From: Kiloniellales bacterium
Lineage (GTDB): Bacteria > Pseudomonadota > Alphaproteobacteria > Kiloniellales > JAKSDN01
Length of the DNA stretch: 64,000 nt
NCBI GenBank assembly: GCA_030064845.1
Contig: JASJEC010000011.1
Location: forward strand, 1-64,000
Direction: 5' to 3'
Below are positions 60,214 through 64,000 of this stretch, one piece after another (the first letter of the stretch is position 1; every line of letters begins with the position of its first letter). Made by a program: the position numbers and the translations under genes. The notes under the pieces were generated by a model. The model worked only from the letters and a program-made list of their open reading frames with translations. It made no database searches and was not told the origin of the DNA.

Positions 60214-61395
60214 CTAGATAACGTTCTTTTCCTTCAAGGGGTGGCCGTGAAGGATGCGCTCGTAGCCGAAGGCCGTGAGATCGAGCGTGACGTAGCGGCC
60301 ATGGACGATCACCTCGGCCAAGGCCCGCCCGGCCGCGGGTGCCTGCTGCAGCCCGTGGCCGCTGAAGCCGTTGCAGAAGTAGAGGTTCCGGATCTCGGGA
60401 TGAGGGCCCAGGATCGCGTTCTGGTCGAAGGTGTTGTAGTCGTAGTGGCCACCCCAGGCGCCGGTCAGCTTGATCGCCTCGAAGGCCGGAATGCGTGCCG
60501 CCAGGGTCGGCCAGATGATCTCCTCGAAGTGACTGTAGTCCGGCTCCAGGTCGTCGCTGTCGGGGTCCGGGTAGCCGTCGGGCGGCGAGACGATGGTGAT
60601 GTAGTGAGCGCCTTCCGGCCGGCAGACCACGCCGGTCGGGCCGATGGTCAGCGGCATGTCGGGGATCGCGGTCCGGCAGTCGAAGACGAAGGTGCTGCGC
60701 TTGCGCGGCCGCACCGGCAGTTCGACGCCCGCCGAGGCGGCGAGGTAACCCGCGCGCGGGCCGGCGGCGTTGACGAAGCTTTCGCAGGCGATCCGGCCCC
60801 CCCGCTCCAGCCGCGCGCCGCTCACGCCGCCGCCGTCCAGCTCGATCTCCGCGACCCGCTCGGTCACGTAGCGCGCGCCCCCGCTGATCGCCTTGCGCTT
60901 GAAGGCGTGGAGCAGGGCGGCGGGGTCGATCCAGCCTTCGTTCTCCAGCCCGAGGCCGGCGCCGGCCAGCCCCTCGGTGTTCAGCCAGGGAAAGCGCCGC
61001 GCGATCTCCGCCGGTTCGAGCAGGGCGGTCCTCGCGCCGAGTCGGCACTGAAGCTGGCAGTTGGCCCTAAGCTTCGCGAGACCTTCGGTGTCGGCCAGCA
61101 TGAGGTAGCCCCGCTCCTTGAAGCCGAGTTCTGGCTTCTCGCCGTCGACCTCGAGGGTCTCGGCGGCGCGCTTGACGAAGCTGGCGCCGAACAGGCTCAT
61201 CTCCACGTTCTCCGCCGTGGAGAACTGCTGGCGCACGCCGCCCCAGGACCGGGTCGTCGAGCAGGCGCCGTAGCTGGGATCGGGCTCGACCACCACGACG
61301 GTCCCGTCGAACGTCGGGTCGGCCAAGAGGAAATGGGCGATCGCGCTGCCCATCACCCCGCCGCCCGCGATTAGGATGTCGGCAGTTTCCGTCAT
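60214..61395 (-). CDS. FAD-dependent oxidoreductase (DadA/glycine-oxidase class)
   Basis: 393 residues. ADILIAGGGVMGSAIAHFLL (about 4-23) is the FAD-binding fold. STTRSWGGVRQQFST, the MLADTEGLAKLR region and NAAGPRAGYLAASAGV are typical of amine/D-amino-acid/sarcosine oxidases. The end LYFCNGFSGHGLQQAPAAGRALAE closes the isoalloxazine site. Its ATG overlaps the decarboxylase beta gene stop (ATGA), so the TPP enzyme and this oxidase are cotranslated. An attractive but unproven scheme is oxidation of an amino acid to a 2-oxo acid that the TPP enzyme then decarboxylates. Confidence 0.87.
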   Translation of the reverse strand: MTETADILIAGGGVMGSAIAHFLLADPTFDGTVVVVEPDPSYGACSTTRSWGGVRQQFSTAENVEMSLFGASFVKRAAETLEVDGEKPELGFKERGYLMLADTEGLAKLRANCQLQCRLGARTALLEPAEIARRFPWLNTEGLAGAGLGLENEGWIDPAALLHAFKRKAISGGARYVTERVAEIELDGGGVSGARLERGGRIACESFVNAAGPRAGYLAASAGVELPVRPRKRSTFVFDCRTAIPDMPLTIGPTGVVCRPEGAHYITIVSPPDGYPDPDSDDLEPDYSHFEEIIWPTLAARIPAFEAIKLTGAWGGHYDYNTFDQNAILGPHPEIRNLYFCNGFSGHGLQQAPAAGRALAEVIVHGRYVTLDLTAFGYERILHGHPLKEKNVI

Positions 61396-62003
61396 GGCCG
61401 GTCGCCGGTTTTCCGACCCAGGACCGCCGTGCGGAATCGTTTCTTCAGCGTCACGCCGTCCTTTTCCGGCAAGACGAAGGCAAGCTCCTCGGCCCGGACC
61501 TTGACCGCCTGGAACACCGGCCCTTCGGCCACCCGAATCAGGGGGATCGCCGCCTCCAACTCCGCCTCGCTGCGCAGCGTGGCGGCCTCGGCGATGCCAA
61601 CGGCGCGGGCCGCCGCCGCGAGATCGGTTGCACCCGCCGTGTGGCTCGGCTGCATGCCGGTCTCGCCGTAGCGCTCGTTGTCGAGGACCACCACGGCCAG
61701 GTTTGACGGCCGCATCACGGCGATGGTCGCGAGCGAGCCGAGACCCATGAGCATCTCGCCGTCGCCCGTGATCACCAGCACCCGGCGCCCGGGCTGGGCG
61801 AGGGCTAGGCCGAGGCCGATCATGGCCGCGCCGCCCATCGCGCCCCATAGCGGGAAATTGCCCGGATGGTCGCCGACCGCGGCGACGTCCCAGGTCGGCG
61901 AGCCCAGCCCGGAGACGACCAGCAGGCCGCCGCGATCCTCCAACAGCCGCGCCACCACCTCGCGCCGCCGCAGTCCGTAGCCGTCGCTGCGCCGGGACAG
62001 CAC
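61392..62003 (-). CDS. TPP-dependent decarboxylase, TPP-binding subunit (ComE-like)
   Basis: 203 residues containing only the C-terminal TPP domain of a decarboxylase. It has GNFPLWGAMGGAAMIGLGLALAQP and the TPP/Mg motif VITGDGEMLMGLGSLATIAV ending in VVVLDNERYGETG. It is the beta half of a split enzyme of the sulfopyruvate or phosphonopyruvate decarboxylase type. Its partner, the Pyr domain, is encoded immediately upstream, 4 bases away. It needs that subunit for activity because the catalytic Glu is there. Confidence 0.85.
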   Translation of the reverse strand: MLSRRSDGYGLRRREVVARLLEDRGGLLVVSGLGSPTWDVAAVGDHPGNFPLWGAMGGAAMIGLGLALAQPGRRVLVITGDGEMLMGLGSLATIAVMRPSNLAVVVLDNERYGETGMQPSHTAGATDLAAAARAVGIAEAATLRSEAELEAAIPLIRVAEGPVFQAVKVRAEELAFVLPEKDGVTLKKRFRTAVLGRKTGDRP

Positions 62004-62007
62004 CGCG

Positions 62008-62535
62008 CTACTCCGTGAAGGCCTTGGCGCCGATCAGGCGCTGGGAGATCAGCACGGCGGTCGCGGCCTCGGACCGGAAGGTCATGCGCGCGGCGGCGGC
62101 GATCGTATCCCCCGTGTCGGCGGCGTCCTCGAGGCGGATCACCAGGCAGCCGGCCAATTCCAGCGCCGGGCTCGCGGTCTGCCCCATGGGCAGCTGCCAG
62201 GGATTGAACTCGCCCGACTGGCCGCGCATGGTGACCAGCATCAAGAGCGGAAAGCGGCAGGTCTTGGCGAGCGACAGCATGTTGATGCAGTTGCCGACAC
62301 CGCTGCTCTGCATGAGCAGCACGCCGCGCTGACCGCCGAGCCAGGCCCCGGCCAGAAGCGCGACGCCTTCCTCCTCCGTGGTGAGCGGCACCAGCGTCAT
62401 CAAGGGCTCGGCGGTGCAGAGCGCAATCAGCTCCTTGTGGCCGCCGTCGGGCAGGGTCGCGACCTGGCGGATCTCAGCGGCGAGGAGCTGCCGGAAGATC
62501 TCACCGGGCCAGTCGTGCCCATTCTGCTCCATCAT
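62008..62535 (-). CDS. TPP-dependent decarboxylase, Pyr-domain subunit (ComD-like)
   Basis: 175 residues matching the N-terminal domain of TPP decarboxylases. It has VATLPDGGHKELIALC, then LVPLTTEEEGVALLAGAWLGG with the cofactor-activating Glu, VLLMQSSGVGNCINML and LMLVTMRGQSGEFNPWQ. This is the pattern of sulfopyruvate decarboxylase alpha and phosphonopyruvate decarboxylase N-domains. Together with the next gene it should make an alpha/beta decarboxylase of a 2-oxo acid bearing a second acidic group. It heads a minus-strand set and is divergent from the hydantoinase gene by 143 bases. Confidence 0.87.
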   Translation of the reverse strand: MMEQNGHDWPGEIFRQLLAAEIRQVATLPDGGHKELIALCTAEPLMTLVPLTTEEEGVALLAGAWLGGQRGVLLMQSSGVGNCINMLSLAKTCRFPLLMLVTMRGQSGEFNPWQLPMGQTASPALELAGCLVIRLEDAADTGDTIAAAARMTFRSEAATAVLISQRLIGAKAFTE

Positions 62536-62678
62536 GTCCCGATAACCCCCGCTTGCTTTGCCCCGCTTTCCTTTCTACCCGAGCGGGACCTCCGGTTGAA
62601 GCGCTCAAAGGGGGGATGTCTTGTCTGCCGCGGCGGTTTCTTTAGGCTGCCTCGGTGGCTTTGGGGGAGAGCTTGGCA

Positions 62679-64000
62679 ATGACGGATGGGGCGCCGGGCC
62701 GCTTGGCGGTCGATATCGGCGGGACCTTCACGGACCTGGCGCTGGAGCTCGGCGACCGCCTGGTCACGACCAAGGTGCTGACCACGCCGGCCGAGCCCGA
62801 GCGCGGCGTGCTCGGCGGCGTCGCCGCGATCCTCGACGAGGCCGGGGTTTCGCCCGGCGCGGTCGGACTGATCATCCACGGCACCACCCTGGCGACCAAC
62901 GCGATCATCGAGCGCAAGGGCGCCAAGACCGCGCTGATCGTCACCGAGGGCTTCCGCGATTCCGTGGAGATGGCCTACGAAAATCGCTTCGAGCAGTACG
63001 ACATCGACATCGACCGCCCCGCGCCCCTGGTGCCGCGCCGGCGCCGCTGGCCGGTGCCGGAGCGGATCGATGCGCGTGGCGCGGTCCTGAAGCCGCTCGA
63101 CCTGGACGCGGCGCGCGCCCTGGCCGAGCGGATCCGGCGGGAAGAGGTCGAGAGCCTGGCGATCGGCCTGATCCACGCCTACGCCAACCCGTCACACGAG
63201 GTGGCCGTGGCCGAAGCGGTCCGCGCCGCGCTGCCCGACCTGCCGATCACCCTCTCCTCGGAAGTCTGCCCCGAGATCCGCGAGTACGAGCGGCTCTCGA
63301 CCGCCTGCGCCAACGCCTACGTCCAGCCGATCATGGCGCGCTACCTGACCCGTCTCGAGGGCCGCCTGCGCGAAGAGGGTTTCACCTGTCCCTTCCTGCT
63401 GATGACCTCGGGCGGCGGGCTGACCGGCTTCGAGACGGCGGTGAAGTTCCCGATCCGTCTGGTCGAGTCCGGGCCCGCCGGCGGGGCGATCCTGGCCTGC
63501 CGCATCGCCGAGGACTGCGGGCTCGACCGGGTGCTGTCCTACGACATGGGTGGGACCACGGCCAAGGTCTGCCTGATCGACGAGGCCCGTCCGCTGACCT
63601 CGCGCAGCTTCGAGGTCGCCCGCGCCTACCGCTTCCTCAAGGGCAGCGGCCTGCCGCTGCGGATCCCGGCGATCGAGATGGTCGAGATCGGCGCCGGCGG
63701 CGGCTCGATCGCCGCGGTCGACGCCATGAAGCGGGTCACCGTCGGGCCCGAGAGCGCGGGCGCCGACCCGGGCCCGGCCTGCTACGGCCAGGGCGGGAAC
63801 CAGCCGACCGTGACCGACGCCGACCTTTTGCTCGGCCGCATCGACCGGGAACGCTTCGCCGGCGGCAGGGTCCAGCTGGCGCCGGAGAAAGCGCGGGCCG
63901 CCGTCACCGGCGCGGTCTCCGCGGCGCTCGGCCTGACCGAGGCCCTGGGCGCCTTCGCGATCAGCGAGGTGGTCGACGAGAACATGGCCAACGCGGCGCG
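62679..64000 (+). CDS. N-methylhydantoinase A / 5-oxoprolinase-type ATPase subunit (HyuA), 3' end outside window
   Basis: The ATG at 62679 has GGGGGAGAG upstream and the frame stays open to the window end, 440 codons. RLAVDIGGTFTDLALEL (about 8-24) is the nucleotide-binding start. IIHGTTLATNAIIERKGAKTAL, VCPEIREYERLSTACANAYV and LSYDMGGTTAKVCLID are the class signature, with EIGAGGGSIAAVD after. HyuA cleaves hydantoins or 5-oxoproline-like rings with ATP, normally with a HyuB partner that would lie beyond 64000. Its context supports use of cyclic or N-methylated amino-acid derivatives. Confidence 0.92.
   Translation, partial: MTDGAPGRLAVDIGGTFTDLALELGDRLVTTKVLTTPAEPERGVLGGVAAILDEAGVSPGAVGLIIHGTTLATNAIIERKGAKTALIVTEGFRDSVEMAYENRFEQYDIDIDRPAPLVPRRRRWPVPERIDARGAVLKPLDLDAARALAERIRREEVESLAIGLIHAYANPSHEVAVAEAVRAALPDLPITLSSEVCPEIREYERLSTACANAYVQPIMARYLTRLEGRLREEGFTCPFLLMTSGGGLTGFETAVKFPIRLVESGPAGGAILACRIAEDCGLDRVLSYDMGGTTAKVCLIDEARPLTSRSFEVARAYRFLKGSGLPLRIPAIEMVEIGAGGGSIAAVDAMKRVTVGPESAGADPGPACYGQGGNQPTVTDADLLLGRIDRERFAGGRVQLAPEKARAAVTGAVSAALGLTEALGAFAISEVVDENMANAA

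Overview
The window reads as a chromosomal segment of a GC-rich alphaproteobacterium, most likely Rhodospirillales in the broad sense and probably marine or saline. The evidence is the DUF2336 protein, the 204-residue S4, a citramalate synthase, abundant SDR, glutathione transferase and VOC enzymes, TAXI and Bug/TctC solute receptors, a DMSP-lyase-type cupin, and GTCAT/ATGAC-bounded palindromic repeats of a kind familiar in that class. Genus cannot be decided from the sequence. No tRNA, rRNA, CRISPR array or phage block was seen. The only recognisable IS material is an IS3-type remnant.

Positions 1-13,500 are mostly housekeeping: a partial nicotinate phosphoribosyltransferase, a glutathione transferase, two YbjQ proteins, an M48 protease, nadE, cysS, a DUF2336 protein, cimA, a TrmJ-type tRNA methyltransferase and rpsD with a clear promoter. 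Positions 13,600-31,100 hold general metabolism (VOC protein, leucine-type dehydrogenase, lipoprotein hydrolase, iron alcohol dehydrogenase, SDR, hotdog thioesterase, glutamine-synthetase-like ligase). They also hold two orphan periplasmic receptors, a TPR protein, a CBS protein, a methyltransferase, a DMSP-lyase-like cupin and the membrane and ATPase genes of a dipeptide-type ABC importer. The importer's binding protein is divergent at 31,435. Positions 33,000-41,900 carry stress and envelope genes (universal stress protein, patatin lipoprotein, MscS channel, DUF3124, SulP, AhpD-like, DUF411). A 272-bp MITE-like element lies here inside the IS3 remnant.

Positions 41,900-64,000 form a dense accessory catabolic region. 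A five-gene minus-strand operon with stop/start overlaps encodes a DMT transporter, an M24 hydrolase and a three-part (2Fe-2S + FAD + FAD) amine or amino-acid dehydrogenase. A plus-strand series follows: HpaB-type monooxygenase, RidA, phytanoyl-CoA-type dioxygenase, DUF1028 protein, a single-chain B12-dependent mutase-like protein, a P5C-reductase-like enzyme and a complete polar amino-acid ABC importer. Next comes a minus-strand group (split TPP decarboxylase, FAD oxidoreductase, DsbA-fold isomerase, TauD/TfdA dioxygenase), divergent from an N-methylhydantoinase A gene cut by the window end. The likely theme is uptake and degradation of unusual amino-acid-like or N-methylated compounds. The substrate is unknown. 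The B12/RidA/PhyH/P5CR block is the best candidate for an undescribed pathway.

A second theme is palindromic repeats. At least six unrelated hairpin families sit in intergenic gaps. One probably truncates an ABC permease gene and one supplies a stop codon.
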